Of a stretch of 64,000 nt of DNA, positions 1 through 10,868 are shown one piece after another. The notes beneath the pieces were generated by a model. That model saw only the letters and a list, made by a program, of their open reading frames with translations. It was not told the origin of the DNA and did not search any database. The translations under genes and the position numbers were made by a program. Origin of the DNA: Bursaphelenchus xylophilus (Eukaryota > Nematoda > Chromadorea > Rhabditida > Aphelenchoididae). The stretch covers positions 13,263,291 to 13,327,290 of the forward strand of contig CAJFCV020000001.1 of NCBI GenBank assembly GCA_904066235.2, in the 5' to 3' direction. Each line of letters begins with the position of its first letter. Position 1 is the first letter of the stretch.

Positions 1-239
1 TAAAGGAATATCCGAATTTTTAAAATCGCGTTATGCAGAAACAACCGATTTTTGATGGAAAAATGTTTTTTTTTGCGATTTTTTCCAGGATTTTATTACA
101 CTGAAATGAAATTAAAATTGGGAACTTTCTATTCCAATTTACGCGTAATTTACGAATCGCGTTATGCAGAAACAATTGGGATTTTTTCCGAAATTTCGCC
201 AAATATTTTTCTCATCACTTATTTCTTGATTTTTTCCAG
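1..239 (+). other. Intron of sac-1, partial, with a short direct repeat
   Basis: This AT-rich sequence ends in TTTTTTCCAG at 239, directly before the first readable sac-1 exon. A block of about 20 bases (TCGCGTTATGCAGAAACAA) occurs near 27 and again near 157, so part of the intron is a diverged direct duplication. The short open frames here have no coding character. A second acceptor-like TTTTTTCCAG near 90 does not open a frame that continues SAC1. Confidence 0.6.
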
Positions 240-1144
240 TATGGGCCGATAATGGCGACGAAATCAGCCGACAATACGCTGGAACAGGCGCCCTGAAAAC
301 GGATTACACACGGGTGGGGAAGAGGACCACGCACGGTGCGGTCCAGGACGGAATCAACGCATTGACTAGGTACTACAAGAACAACTTTACTGACGGATAT
401 AAATTGGTGAGTGTCTTCGGAAATAGGAGAAAAAATGATGGGTTTTGCCATTTTTGTTTCAAATTTATGCGGATACATTTTATACGATCAAACATGTTTC
501 ATCGTATAACATGTCCAAAAAAGTTTCGATATGGCTGGAACTTTTGGGAAGTGATTTACGGCCTATAGAAAGGGTTTGTTTATAATTTGAAGGAAATCTG
601 AAAGTCGGTCTTTGAGAAAACTTAGAAAAAAGTGATAAAAAAGTAAGTTTTCTCAAAGATCTACTTTCAGATTTACTTCAAATTTTCCACAAACTTTTTC
701 TGTAGGCCGTAAATCAATTCCCAAAAGTTTCAGTCGTATCGAAAGTTTTTTTGGACATGTTATACGATGAAACATGTTTGATCGTATAAAATGTGCCCAC
801 GTAAATTCCCGTTTTCAAATTGATTTTCAGGCCTTTTTGACCCTAAAACCGAGTATTTCAATTTTCCCGCATTTTAGGACGCGATGAATCTCCTGCTCGG
901 CTACTACAAACTGCCCGAAATGGGCGCCCCCGAAGACCTGGACCGCCCACTGGTCAGCTGGGACGCGAACGGCTTCGCGGTGGTGGGCGCCGTCTTCTCC
1001 ATGGCCATGACCCTGCTGTGCGTCCTCATCTCCGAGAACATGACCGCCACCATCTTCTGGTTCGTCATCTTCTTGGCGTTCGCCGCGTTTATCTACCTCA
1101 ATGGAGAGGAGTTTGTGCGAAAACCCAAACTCAAAAAGGACTAA
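240..1144 (+). CDS. sac-1: SAC1-type phosphoinositide phosphatase, last two exons (5' end outside window)
   Basis: SAC1 enzymes dephosphorylate phosphatidylinositol phosphates, mainly PI4P, at the ER and Golgi. Exons: 240-406 and 878-1144, joined in phase 0 across a GTGAGT...TTTTAG intron; the first exon begins in phase 1, so upstream exons lie outside the window. The first exon reads [20 protein letters not shown], then an FTRxGKRT-like stretch and [13 protein letters not shown], which match the segment downstream of the CX5R catalytic loop in SAC1 proteins. The loop itself is not in the window. The second exon gives the juxtamembrane stretch and two hydrophobic segments ([20 protein letters not shown] and [19 protein letters not shown]) separated by a short SENM turn, the usual SAC1 double membrane anchor. 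The C-terminus KLKKD fits the KxKxx COPI/ER-retrieval signal known in this family. The gene is convergent with the PWWP gene. Confidence 0.93.
475..794. repeat. Foldback element inside the last sac-1 intron
   Basis: The two halves are inverted copies. ACATTTTATACGATCAAAC at the left end pairs with GTTTGATCGTATAAAATGT at the right end, and pairing continues inward through TGGACATGTTATACGATGAA, the TTTACGGCCTA block and TTGAGAAAACTT, to a loop near 630-640. It lies wholly within the intron 407-877, so the pre-mRNA can form a hairpin of about 150 bp. No coding capacity. It is likely a MITE; I see no clear target-site duplication. Confidence 0.85.
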
Positions 1145-1767
1145 TTTTTTTGACATAAAGATGCCAGAAAAAGGTGGATAAAAGTTTTTTTTTGGAGGCT
1201 GGGAATGATGCGGAAAGGATTTGAAATTTTTTTTGAACGAAATTTTTTGATTTTTTTTGAAATTAAAATTTTTTAAAATTTTTTTTAAATACGAAAAAAT
1301 TTCAAATTTTTTCACTGTATCGACCCAAATTTTCGATACAAATTTAGAGCAAAAATCATGTGATTTTTTTCCCAACCGAGAATTTATATTTATTTTAGCG
1401 TAATTGAATATGTATCAAGTCATTTCGTAACTAATAAAAAATAAATTTAACGTTTCAAATTTTTTGGTTCTGATAATTTTATTACATACAAATAAAAAAT
1501 GGAGTGAAATCACTGGTTTAAACCAAAAAAAAATGCGATGAAACAACAATATTATGTAATGGTATTTTTATAAAAAATTAGTGAAACGCAAAATATTTGG
1601 AACGGAAATTTTTTTTTCAATTTCTGTTCCATGAGATCAAAGAAAGACCCATATAAAATGCGGTCAAATTTCGCATAGCGAATTGTTTGACCAAAAAAAT
1701 TTTTCCTTTTCCAAAAAAAATTTCCCTTATTTGTCGACAATATTATACGCTGAGTAGAAGTCGCAGC
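1145..1767. terminator. Shared 3' flank of the two convergent genes
   Basis: Between the stop of sac-1 (+) and the stop of the PWWP gene (-) there are AATAAA-type signals on both strands: AATAAAAAATAAA near 1433-1445 for the plus transcript, and TTTTATT near 1477 and TATTTATTTT near 1388 (AATAAA on the minus strand). The 3' untranslated regions may overlap. No further gene is visible here. Confidence 0.5.
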
Positions 1768-4700
1768 TTATTGCGCCTCAACATCGGACTTGAGAAAGAT
1801 TGGAGGCGAGTTTTCGGTCGATTCGGCACGATTTTCCTGTTCGTGGGTGTCGGTGAAGAAGGTTGGGCAATTTTTCGTGAGGAGGGAGTTGATCTCGGCT
1901 AGCGCAAGAGGGTCATCGATTCTTAAATCAGTGAAAATTAATTTTAGACACAAAAATTTTTTTTTTAAAAATCAAAAAATCTCAAAATTTTTTGTCTTAT
2001 TATAAGATTCGGGCCTTGCAATTTCAGTATATAACATTCTAAACGCCTTTACAGTGGTTATTTTACATTTGCTGGCTTTTTCAAAAAATCCAATAAATTT
2101 TTGACACTTCGTCAAAAAATCAATAATTTGAAATTTCGTCCAAATTTCAATAGCCAATTGAAACCCAAACAAAAAACATCACACGGGTCCTAATAAAATC
2201 CTCTACCGAGCCACAATTGCCTCAAAAAATCCAACTTTTTCTCCAAAACTTCCCTTGGTCCCCCCTTACTATTGCAAAAAAATAATCTCCTCCTTACCTC
2301 ATTTCCCTCGCACTCACGACTCTGTCACATGCCGCCAAGAACTTTTCGACCGTTTCCGTGTCCATGCCGAACTTTTTTGCGACCGCAAACTCGATTGCTT
2401 CTGGGAACATGACCTGCATAATGTACTTGCTTCTTTCCAGCTCCGTGAGTCTCGGGATTTTGTTCGCCAGCCGCACCATGCCCATGTATTCGTCGTACAT
2501 TCTCTCCAGCAGCTCCGAGTCCACCAGGCCGTACAAATCGGCCGAGCAGCCCTCGGTTCGCGGGAAAATGTGGCACCGCTTCGTGAAGAACACGTGGTGC
2601 AGGAAGAGTTGGTGGCGTTTCAGGTGCGGAATGGGCGCCTGGCCCGCCCAGATGCTCTCGAAATGGGTGTTGATCACGGTGCCGATCATGTCGGCGGTGG
2701 TCATGCGGAGGTTGGGGAGGATCGGGTCCGTGCAGTGCTGGATTAACCTGAAATTGAAAAAAATTTTATGGATATCTAAAAAATCATCAAAAATTCCAAA
2801 ATTTTCAGCGTCACAAAACATAACAAAGCTTCCAAGAGAAGCCTGCTGGACCTTTACTGACATTTTTTGACAAAAAAAGCAAAAAAAAATTTGGTCCCCT
2901 CTTACCCTACCCTATTTTATGCTTTATTTTTCCTCATAATCCACTTTTCCCCCCAAAAACTTCACTTCCAACGCTTCAAAATTACGATTTTTTGTGGTCT
3001 CCTCTTACCACACCCTTTTTTCGATTTTCCCCAATCTCCCAGCCACAAACAAAAAAATCTTTACCAGTCGCAAAAAACAAAAAAAATGTGGTCCCCTCTT
3101 ACCACACCCTTACATTACCATTTTCATAAAGTGCATGGACATTTGCCATGCCCCTCGCCGTGCACAAAAACCCCAATTTTGCACCGTGCATTCCACTTTT
3201 CTTTGGTTTCGCACCGTGCATCAGAAAAATCGCCGCGACGTAAGCTTTTTCGCACAGTGCCGTCCGTCGCGGTTTTGCTGAAGAATTTGCACAGTGCAAT
3301 CGACTTTTTTTGTGGTTTTCAGGTCCACGAAACCAGAAAAATGCACTGTGCATTGGCGACAAGCGTGAGAAAAAGTTTCGCACAGTGCAATCGGTTTTTT
3401 TATGGTTTGCACAGTGCAAAAAAAAAGAAAAAAATGCACTGTGCATTGGCGACAAGTGTGGGAAAAAGTTCAAAATGCACTGTGCGTTGGCGACAAGCGT
3501 GGGAAAATGTTCAAAAATGCACTGTGCATTGGCGACTTAAAAAATGCACTGTGCGTTTGCGACAAGCATGGGAAAAAGTTCAAAAATGCACTGTGCATTC
3601 GCGACAATCGTGGGAAAAAGTTCAAAAATGCACTGTGCATTGGCGACAAGCGTGGGAAAAAGTTCGAAAATGCACTGTGCATTGGCGACAAGCGTGGGAA
3701 AAAGTTCAAAACGCACTGTGCATTGGCGACAAGCGTGGGAAAATGTTCAAAAATGCACTGTGCATTGGCGACAAGCGTGGGAAAAAGTTCAAAAAATGCA
3801 CTGTGCGTTGGCGACAAGCGTGGGAAAAAGTTCAGACCGAAATTCTTCGTCCAAATCCTCATTCCTCTCCAAGAACCCAATTCAAAAACTCACTCCGACT
3901 CATCAATGTGCAATTCGGCCGGGTAGTCTTCCACATTCGCTGCTGCGTTTTGCGGATTCTGCCTCTGCATTTCGTACTCGAGGCGTTTTCGAATCCGCGC
4001 CTCCTTTTCGCGCTCCTTTTGGCGTTCGGAGCGCTTGGCCACGTTCAGATCGGGCTCCTTCAGGGAGAGGGCGTCCATGTTGACCTGTTCCAGCTCCAAG
4101 ACGTTTTGCGGGTCGTAGAGCCCGACCCGTTGCAGATGCAGGCGCACTTCGTTGAGGGCGGCGCTGAGCGGCTCTTGCGAGTCGTCGGTGGGGAAGCAAA
4201 AGCTCAAAACTTCGGTGGGGAAATGGAAGAGTTGAGCGACTTTGGGCGCGATTTCGGTGCCGAATGGACGGACGGTCATTTTGTCGATGTCTTCGACCTG
4301 AAAATATAATTTTAGGTTAAATTTTTTTAAATCTTAAAAAATTTTTGAATCTTTTTTTTAAAGTTACAATCGAATATAACAAATTCAAGATCTAAAGTGA
4401 CCCAAAAAACTTTTAAAAAAATTGTCAAAAAATTTCGAGAGAAAAAAACCAAAAAATCACAAATTTTTTGGACGTAAAATCTACTGCCCTGCATACAAAG
4501 CTACAAAATTTTTTTACCAGCCTGAGGCACCCCATTCCTCTCAAGATTAAAAAAATTTCCAAAAACTCCCCAAAAATTTCCATCAAAAAAATTTGCACTG
4601 TGCAAAAAAAGTCAGGGTGCGAGCGACAGCCCAAAAAAGGCTATTGCACGGTGCAGAAAGCCGAAAAATTGCACAGTGCAAAGTGAACTTTTGTTTTCGC

Positions 4701-7700
4701 ACAGTGCATGTCGCCGAAAAACAAAAGTTTTTTTTTGCACTGTGCAATTTTTCGGCTTTCTGCACCGTGCAATAAACTGTTTTGGGCTGTCGCTCGCACT
4801 CTGGCTTTTCTCGCACAGTGCAAATTCTTTGAGGGAAAATTTTGGGGTTTTTTTGAAAATTTTTAATATTTAGAGGAATGTGTTACCTCAGATTGATAAA
4901 AAAAATTTTTAGCTTTGTATGCGATGTAGTAGATTTTACGTCCAAAAAAATTTGCGATTTTTTCGGCTTTTTTACTCTCGATTTTTTACAAAGATGTCCC
5001 GTTTTCCCAAAAAAAAAATTTTTCACAATCCCTTCCAAACCCCTCAAAACCTCCCCAAAATAATCTCCACGCTTACCAAAACCGGCCACAGTCCCGTATT
5101 CAATGGGTTCAGTACCTCCGCCAGAAAGACCTGATTCTTTTCCAAGCAGGTCATTTCCTCTTCGCTCAGCTTTTTCAAGTCCTTGGAGAAGAGTTTCTCG
5201 TTCAACGGGATGGTTCGGGAGACCTTTTTGGCCGGCGATTCCTCCGATTGGCCCACTTTTCGCTTCGGCCGCGGCTTGAACAGGTCCGATTTTTTGTTTT
5301 CCTTGAACGTTTTGATCAATTCCTGCGGTAGTCCCACGGATTCTTCCTCCTCTTCTGCGGCCTCCTTGTCGCCTTCGGGCTTAAAATCGCCCAGGAATTC
5401 GTAGGTGATATTCTTGCCTTGCATGGCCATGGTGTGCTGTTTGGGGGTCAACGGAGTCGTCAAGATTTTCGCCGACTTTTGCGGCCCCAGCTGGTACAAA
5501 TGTGCGCCAATCGCAAAGGCCAGCTTGTATTCGGGATTGGTGCAGTCTGCGGGGCAGACGAGCTAAAAAAAATTCGCTCAGTTCGCAAAAAATTATATTA
5601 TACTTGATACGAAAGCTGAAAATCTCGAATTTTTTCGAGATACTATCTCAACCCACCTGATCCGCGCTTTCCACGAACACCAAGTCGGCCTTCTTCTTGT
5701 TGAACGGCTGGTCCCTCTGTTTGTAGGGCAAGAAGACGATCGAAACCTTCGCTCCGCGGTCCTGTTTCACCACCGCCGGCCAATGCGAGTCAGACCACAA
5801 AGCAAAGACCAGTTCGCCGACTTCTAGCTTCGGGCCCTCATCCGATGCTGCAATTGGGACATTACTTTTCTCAGCCAATACTTTGCGCCGCAGAGTGGGA
5901 GAGAGTAGTGTTAAGGACTGGAAATTATTATACTCGCCCCTCAACGGATGATTAAACGGATTTTTTTGACCAGAATAGAGGACCGTTTGGGGATTAGAGC
6001 CGCGAACGTAAAGGGGAAATATGGATTAGAATTGGTTTGAATCCTAGGGCTTTCCAGTTGGTTCTTACTTTTAATAAGACGGTGGAACAGCGGAATCTAG
6101 AAGATTTACTTTGTCAATAACTTGGGAAATATTGGACTGAAACTTACGAAAATTGTATTATTTTAGATCCAGGGAATCTCTAATTTTTGGAATATAACTT
6201 TACATCATTACAAAGCCCTCGAGCAATCTGCAAACATCATTTTTTTTATTTCAATCCCGCCGAATCAAGAAAAGTGGTGATTTCTTGATTCGGCGCGGAT
6301 GAAATTAAAAAAAGTGATGTTTGCAATCGCCTGAGGGCTTTTTAATGATAAAAAGTTATATTCAAAAAATCAAAGATTCCATGGATCGAAAACAATACAA
6401 TTTTCGTAAGTGTCAATTCAATATTTCCCAACTCATTGGCAAAATAAACCTTCTCGATTCCGCTGTTCCACCATCTTATTAAAAGTAAGAACCAACTGGA
6501 AGAGCCTTGGGATTCAAACCAATTCTAATCCATATTTTCCCTTTACGTTCGCGGCTCTAATCCTCAAACAATCCTCTATTCTGGTCAAAAAATCCGCTAA
6601 TCATCCGCTGAGGGGCGAGTTTAATAATAACTTTCAGCACTTAATTCTACCGTAAGATACTGCACCATTACGAATTCAGAGTATTCATTGGTGAAAACAG
6701 ATTTAAATAGCTTGTATATTGAATTTCACAGGAATTTGGAACTGACTACCTTATCTTAGGGAGCAAATCCAAAAAAACTTCAGATTTTTGGTCAACTTGC
6801 CAAGTACAATATAAAAAGTTGGTCTTTAAATATTCTACAGGAATTATTACCATGCCTAAGTCATGGTAGATAACCTAATTAAGTTAGTTGCAGCCAACAA
6901 TACGACTTTTTAATACTCAAAAAATCCGAAAATTTTCTCTTGCTCCCCCCTTACCCCATTCTTCAAAAAAAAACCCCTTCTAAAATCTCCCAAGCCGCAT
7001 TTTTGATCCCAAATTTCCATCTAACCATCACTTATGATTCCATATGCTTCAAAAAAATACATTCGTTGCGCAAAAAGAGCTCAACTACAATATAATTTAT
7101 TGCAAAATAGCCTCAAGGCCGGTTTGTTACAGCGTTTTCGACGATTTCGTCTCGCCGCTCATCACGTGGAAGGGGCATTTTTCAAAAAACACTTCGAGAA
7201 AAGCGCAGTATCAATTTGTTATGAAAAGTGTCACCTTTGTTACTACTAATTGGTGTTTTTATCGTCTGAAGAGCGCGTTTTGCACTCTTATCAAGCGGAG
7301 TGGAAAAACAAGACTTTTATCTCGAGTAGAGGGATAGTGTTTCCGTGGAATTTTCGTGTTTTCTCAAAGATTTGGGATAGTTTTTTTTGGAAAAACGTTC
7401 CGTAAAACATTATAATTTTTGGCCAAAACTTTTGCTAATAGCAATAAAATAAAATTTAGAGGCCAAAACTACATTTTACAACCATATCAATGCTCAGTTC
7501 CAAGAAAGACACTGAAAAATTGATGATTTTGCCAAAAATCTCAAAAATTCGAACAAAAATTTTTTCCAAATCCATGCCAAATTAACTAAAATCCTTTCTA
7601 CATACTATAACCTTGATTTTACTACCAAATACTGCCAATAATTTTGCTAAATCCACAAGTTATAAAGCTTTTTCACCATTTTGTATCAAATTTTATCCCA

Positions 7701-9158
7701 AAATTGGAAAAATTTCCAAAGTTTCAGCAAACTCCCAGCTAAACCAACATTTTTATTGAATATTCCCCGCTTTTGGACCGATTCCTCTACGTCTCAACAT
7801 TTTTTTCGGGTCTTTTCCTCAAAAATTTCGACTAATTAGTCGAAAAATATGCCCCATGGGAACTCATCATTTTTCGTTCGATTTCCGATAAAAAATCCGG
7901 GTCAAACCCGCGCCTGAAACACCGCCGAAGAGCCTGCAGCCCATAAATCGCAAGGGCCACAAACACCTTCCAAAAAGGTTTGCAAAAATTTGCGGAAAAC
8001 AAAAACGAATTTTGGAGGAAAAAAGCGAAAAAAGAAAAGCGAACTCGCCTGCGGGCATAAAAATAAAAAGAAACAGAAAACGCTCAAAGCAGCCGCGGGG
8101 GGAGGGGACTCTCGAAACGGTGGGATTTCCATGCGTACACCGTTTCCAAACCCTCCAGCGGGCTTATATTATACTTGGTGGTCTAGGATAACATCTTCGA
8201 TTCTTCGGATAATTAAAAGTAATATTTTCGCAAACACCTAACGTAAAGCGGATAATAGAGGCACTCAACTGCGTGTGCGTTAATTTTCAGCCTTTGATGT
8301 CCTCGGATTAATCTTGTTTGGTCAGAATTTCGTCAAAGTCAAGGATTATTACGAATACAAAATTAATATTGGCCAAAAAGCCTGGCTGAAATATTACAGG
8401 AACACGCATGCTCTCATGCAATCATGTTTACAGCACTTTAAATTAACTCATCTAACGAAAGGCAGTAAAAATTAAAAAAATTTTTAGGTCCACAACTCAT
8501 GCCTAAAATAATATAAAATTGATGGCGTTTCGACAAACCCAACGCTTATTATTCTTTAAAATCACACATACTCATATCAAATATCATTTACGGCCCCTAG
8601 ATTTACTCTACTTATCAAAAAACAGCCGCAAATTAAAAAAGAATTTAGGTCCAGATCTGATGCCTAAAATAATATAAATCCAGCAGAATTTGGGGAAACC
8701 CAACGCTTATTATTCTTTAAAATCACCTATACTCATATAAAATATCATTTACGGCCCCTAGAGTTACTCTACTTATCAAAAAACAGCCGCAAATTAAAAA
8801 AGAATTTAGGTCCACATCTGATGCCTAAAATAATATAAATCCAGTAGAAGTTGGGCAAACACAATGCTTAATACCCCTTCAAGAGACGGGGAAGGCCCTG
8901 TTATATTCGTTCAAGCGCATGGATTTACTTTATTTCCTCAAAAAAAGACCACAAAGTTCCATCAAGATTTTAGACCCACATCTGTTGTCTAAATCAATAT
9001 AAAACCCCCAAAAATTTCAATTCATCTGCTCAAACATTGTATCTAGACCACGAACACAACACAAAGAACATTTGAAACAACTTACAACTCGCTGCAGGTT
9101 TGGCTTTAACCCGTTTTGTCTTCATTTTCGGCAATGGACCATCCATTTTTGGTGGCAT
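1768..9158 (-). CDS. PWWP-domain chromatin protein, six exons, PWWP3A/MUM1-like
   Basis: Coding parts, in minus-strand order: 9158-9086, 5847-5657, 5562-5077, 4297-3894, 2747-2298, 1921-1768. Splice phases agree at every junction and the total is 1758 nt (585 codons plus stop). The N-terminus is short and basic (MPPKMDGPLPKMKTKRVKAK). The second and third exons carry the PWWP fold: VGELVFALWSDSHWPAVVK, where SHWP is the PWWP signature variant, then a five-strand-like stretch. After it come an acidic run (EEEEES), a basic segment (PRPKRK) and helical regions. Exon five contains YIMQVMFPEAIEFAVAKKFG, which resembles the C-terminal LLPEAI region of vertebrate PWWP3A/MUM1. PWWP domains bind methylated histone H3 tails and DNA; a chromatin or DNA-repair role is inferred from family. 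An alternative acceptor at 5918 would extend exon two but does not fit the phase of the first exon. The last acceptor (TTTAAG) is unusual for nematodes. The first exon is the least certain part. Confidence 0.8.
3173..3838. repeat. TGCACNGTGCA repeat cluster and 42-bp minisatellite in a PWWP intron
   Basis: The intron 2748-3893 contains scattered TGCACCGTGCA and TGCACAGTGCA palindromes from 3180, then about ten tandem units of roughly 42 bp from about 3434 to 3838. The unit reads ATGCACTGTGCATTGGCG, then ACAAGCGTGGGAAAAAGTTC. One unit is shortened (near 3517-3543). Because 42 is divisible by three, long open frames run through the array in several frames; these are artefacts of the repeat. The same palindrome recurs at 4590-4825, 22187 and 24785-24915. 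Confidence 0.9.
4435..4984. repeat. Foldback element with TGCACNGTGCA motifs in a PWWP intron
   Basis: The left arm (GGACGTAAAATCTACTG, GCATACAAAGCTA) pairs with the right arm (TAGCTTTGTATGC, GTAGATTTTACGTCC). Further in, GGTGCGAGCGACAGCCCAAA pairs with GGGCTGTCGCTCGCA, and GCAGAAAGCCGAAAAATTGC pairs with GCAATTTTTCGGCTTTCTGC. The centre is near 4709. At least seven TGCACNGTGCA or CGCACAGTGCA palindromes lie in it. It sits wholly inside the intron 4298-5076. Confidence 0.88.
5932..6620. repeat. 689-bp foldback element in the first PWWP intron
   Basis: The termini are ACTCGCCCCTCAACGGATGA on the left and TCATCCGCTGAGGGGCGAGT on the right. Pairing continues almost without break (GGTCAAAAAATCCG, GCGGCTCTAATCC, CCAACTGGAA, CTTACTTTTAATAAGA, CTTGATTCGGCG) to a short loop near 6270, so the element is essentially one palindrome. 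TTAT or TTAATA-like sequence flanks both ends. The left end lies close to an acceptor-like TTTCCAG at 5918 on the minus strand. It is probably a non-autonomous DNA transposon; no protein is encoded. Confidence 0.9.
6621..8464. other. Middle of the first PWWP intron, no gene seen
   Basis: AT-rich sequence with short, unsupported open frames. A small inverted repeat, GAAACGGTG at 8114 with CACCGTTTC at 8138, lies in a GC-richer patch around 8040-8170. I see no exon with both splice signals and coding character. Confidence 0.5.
8465..9050. repeat. Four tandem copies of a ~161-bp unit
   Basis: Copies start near 8469, 8630, 8792 and 8951. Shared blocks are AAATTAAAAAAGAATTTAGG, ATGCCTAAAATAATATAAA, CCAACGCTTATTATTCTTTA and ATTTACGGCCCCTAGA. 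The first three copies are close; the fourth is strongly diverged. The array lies just inside the first PWWP intron, next to its donor at 9085. Confidence 0.85.
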
Positions 9159-9175
9159 CTCCTAAAACAACAAAA
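9156..9175 (-). promoter_or_regulatory. Possible trans-splice acceptor and start codon of the PWWP gene
   Basis: On the minus strand TTTTGTTGTTTTAG is followed after three bases (GAG) by the ATG at 9158. A T-rich acceptor this close to a start codon, with no convincing upstream donor, is the arrangement seen where nematode mRNAs receive a spliced leader. A cis-spliced 5' UTR exon is the alternative. Confidence 0.4.
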
Positions 9176-9336
9176 ATCAGTCAGAAAATCCGCATTTATA
9201 CAAACAAAATTCTCGAAATTCGCAAGCAACACACATTCGTCCTCATCGACTCCATTTGCCGATCGAATGCGCGAAAGGAAAAGCGATTGGCGAGTGGGAA
9301 AAAGGCAAGGAGAAGATTGTTTGGACTCGGAGGTTT

Positions 9337-9359
9337 TTTCGCGGGAAATTGGCGCCAAA
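9337..9359. promoter_or_regulatory. Paired E2F-like sites upstream of the PWWP gene
   Basis: TTTCGCGGGAAA (9337-9348) is directly followed by TTGGCGCCAAA (9349-9359). Both match the E2F/DP consensus core TTTSGCGC or TTTCCCGC, on either strand. They lie about 180-200 bp upstream of the proposed PWWP start codon, a usual promoter distance. EFL-1/DPL-1 control would suit a chromatin gene, but that is inference. Confidence 0.4.
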
Positions 9360-9429
9360 AAAAAAGGTTGCGATGTCCTTTCGCTGCTTTTTGGAGAGCT
9401 TATCGAGTGTTTGATGCGTGGAATTGATC

Positions 9430-10868
9430 CAATTGTTGATTCAATCGTCTAAAAACAGAGAAACAACAAATTTTATATTACACTTCACATCCAAACCAAT
9501 TTTCTCGAATACAATACAAAAATGCAATTGGAATTGAAACCGAAACGTTTGAGAAGTTGAAAAATAGGTTCGAGGAAGCTTGAGGGTTCCATAAATTCAA
9601 ATTTACATTCTGGATCGATCGCGACAATTAGTAACGCCAAGAAATGGGCCTATAAATCGATTGATCCATCGGTAAATGCGACAAGGCGGAGAATCAAAAT
9701 GGAACTCAAGGGAATGGAACCCAAAGCAGTGTAAATCAACAAAATCAAGTGTAATATTGTAAAAATAAGCAGAATTACTGTGTTCAAAACCTATTTTTAT
9801 TAAAATCTAATTTTATTTACATATCCGTTAATTTTCAACTTGAATCTCCGCAAAAATCATCCGAGTTGAGTCCATGAAAGATTCAAGGGCTAGATTGCAA
9901 GTTGGTACCACTGAGGCTCTCCATCGAGAAAAACTGGAGGAATATTTCGTCGTGAGATCTCTAAATAAGGCAATTATAATAATCATGACCCTGTGAGAAG
10001 CAAAATTATCAGAACAATGTGAAAACTTGATAAAAGTTTATGAAATAACCTTCCAAACCCCGTACTTTACTCTAAACAAAGCTTTCAACAAAATTCTAGC
10101 AGTCCAAGTGCCCCTGGATTATAGAATTTCCCTGAAATACACTCAAACTACAGTAAACCTTCAAATGAGTCCAAATTTATCCCGAAAATGCTCAAAAAAA
10201 CCCTCAGCATAACACCCATTAACAATCCGTGCCCTCAATTCAGTCATAACCTGCTAAGATACGACCAAAGATAGGCCTACCTCTCAGTTACCTTCCAATT
10301 AATCAACGACTGTTCAGTGCACTATCGACCCGCCATTTTTTCATCATAATCGTCCGCTGGGATCAATTTGCCGATTCTAGTTCCGGGGGGACTCCGATGC
10401 AATTTCCTAAATTCCGAACAATCCAAAAACAAAACACAACTTACTTTTTCCATGTTGCCCATCATCTAGAACTCATTCTGCGGCAATTCGAATCAAATGT
10501 AGCCTTCTCTGTCCAAAGGAACCATCTAAAATTACATATAAATTAAAAACTACATCAAAATATAAAGAAACCTTACAAAAATTGTCAAAACTCACCGAAA
10601 ATATGCCATACAGTCAAAACCCCTTGTCCATGCCCGTCCCGATGCTTTCAAAATTCCACGAAAACGTCCGAAATTTCGCCACGTTGCAAGAAACGTTTCA
10701 AAAAAATTGAAAAAATATGAATGAAAATCTGAAAAAACCTTCAACTTTCCCACGAATTTGCACGAAAAACTCGAAATTTGCATATCGAAATTCACCAAAA
10801 TTTCGTTGGCAATTTGCTCATTCACCGGTCGATACCCTTATCCTGGTTCAACGCGAAATTCTGTAAAG
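9430..10868. other. Intergenic region between divergent genes, no gene seen
   Basis: This separates the PWWP gene (-) from the coiled-coil protein gene (+) and should hold the promoter of the latter. The sequence is AT-rich without long repeats. ORFs on either strand are short and lack coding bias. The start codon at 10869 is preceded by AAAG. Confidence 0.45.

Noticed and set aside
2867..4309. 480-codon plus-strand open frame
   Set aside because: It runs through a 42-bp (multiple of three) minisatellite and through the antisense of a confirmed PWWP exon; the peptide is a repeat of CTVRWRQAWEKVQ-type units with no start context or splice support.
7867..8241. Overlapping ORFs on both strands around 8 kb
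   Set aside because: They come from a locally GC-richer patch inside a PWWP intron; the peptides are low-complexity (Phe/Leu-rich or Lys-rich).
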